A stretch of 5,647 nt of DNA from Methylotenera sp. GTDB lineage: Bacteria; Pseudomonadota; Gammaproteobacteria; Burkholderiales; Methylophilaceae. Below, one piece after another: positions 5,321-5,647 of this stretch. The notes beneath the pieces are model-generated. The model did not search any database. It was not told the DNA's origin and was given only the letters and a program-made list of their open reading frames with translations. Every line of letters starts with the position of its first letter. Within the stretch, counting starts at the first letter, position 1. The stretch lies in contig JAIYEJ010000312.1 of the NCBI GenBank assembly GCA_027487055.1, positions 1-5,647 of the forward strand, in the 5' to 3' direction. Made by a program: the position numbers and the translations under genes.

Positions 5321-5647
5321 ATGACTAAGAAAACATTTATTAATCAGCGTATCGCTTTTATCAACCTAATGGTTGTTGCCTGCATAATTTCGGCATCTGC
5401 CCATGCTGAAATTTATAAACATGTAGATGCTGAAGGCCGAGTAACGTATTCTAATGTTAAGATTAAAGGCGCAAAAAAACTCTATTTAGAGCCTGCTGAC
5501 ACCAGCTTTGGCAATGCCTCTGATGGCGAAACTAAACGTACACCATCTGCCAAAACGCCAACACCAGCAAGCTTTCCCAAGGTAGATGCTGGGACACAAA
5601 ACCAACGTGATGTCAAGCGTAAAGAGATTCTACAATCTGAACTTGCG
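5321..5647 (+). CDS. secreted DUF4124 domain protein (3' end outside window)
   Basis: The frame stays open to the window end, giving 109 residues. A signal peptide of about 29 residues shows a basic start (MTKKTF), a hydrophobic core LMVVACIISASA and a probable cut at AHA|E. The mature end begins EIYKHVDAEGRVTYSN, the hallmark of the DUF4124 domain (about residues 30-62), whose biochemical role is not established. A polar Thr/Pro/Lys-rich linker follows (about 63-95), and then a charged, probably helical stretch starts at RDVKRKEILQSEL. The ATG at 5321 is chosen because it supplies the basic n-region; Met17 would leave the signal without it. No Shine-Dalgarno sequence precedes it. In many beta-proteobacteria, as I recall, a protein of this kind lies between glnA and the ntrBC genes, so ntrBC may follow here. 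Confidence 0.85.
   Translation, partial: MTKKTFINQRIAFINLMVVACIISASAHAEIYKHVDAEGRVTYSNVKIKGAKKLYLEPADTSFGNASDGETKRTPSAKTPTPASFPKVDAGTQNQRDVKRKEILQSELA

Overview
The window looks like ordinary chromosome from a beta-proteobacterium. The protein sequences and the neighbourhood (aroE next to mtgA, and glnA followed by a DUF4124 protein) would fit a methylotroph of the Methylophilaceae such as Methylotenera. That placement is from memory of sequence style, not from a database search. Base composition is moderate to AT-rich throughout. I see no mobile elements, tRNA or rRNA genes, CRISPR array, frameshifts or pseudogenes.

Layout. (1) 1-756, plus strand: the last 251 residues of the excinuclease ATPase UvrA, with its start outside the window. 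(2) 757-916: a short convergent gap with only a weak AT-rich hairpin. (3) 917-3472, minus strand: a compact cluster, in transcription order a single-domain rhodanese, aroE (GTG start, 2 bp after the rhodanese stop), mtgA (TTG start overlapping the aroE stop by 4 nt) and, after a 50-bp gap, a DUF456 membrane protein. (4) 3473-3738: a divergent control region. (5) 3739-5148, plus strand: glnA, type I glutamine synthetase, closed by a strong symmetrical terminator. (6) From 5321, plus strand: the first 109 residues of a secreted DUF4124 protein that runs off the window.

How the parts work together. The best-supported regulatory reading is nitrogen control of glnA. A sigma-54 promoter with exact GG-N10-GC spacing lies at 3650-3666. 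A good NtrC-type dyad (3543-3559) and a weaker one 30 bp further on (3573-3589) lie about 125 and 95 bp upstream of the predicted start. GlnA also keeps the adenylylation tyrosine (Tyr398), so control after translation is expected too. The minus-strand cluster joins a sulfurtransferase-fold protein, a shikimate-pathway enzyme and a peptidoglycan glycosyltransferase. Its tight junctions suggest one transcript with translational coupling, probably starting from a TATAAT element close to the NtrC sites.

I found no previously undescribed system. The most checkable items are the nitrogen-control architecture and its possible effect on the divergent operon, a T-tailed hairpin at the predicted glnA transcript start, and a possible leaderless start for the DUF4124 gene.
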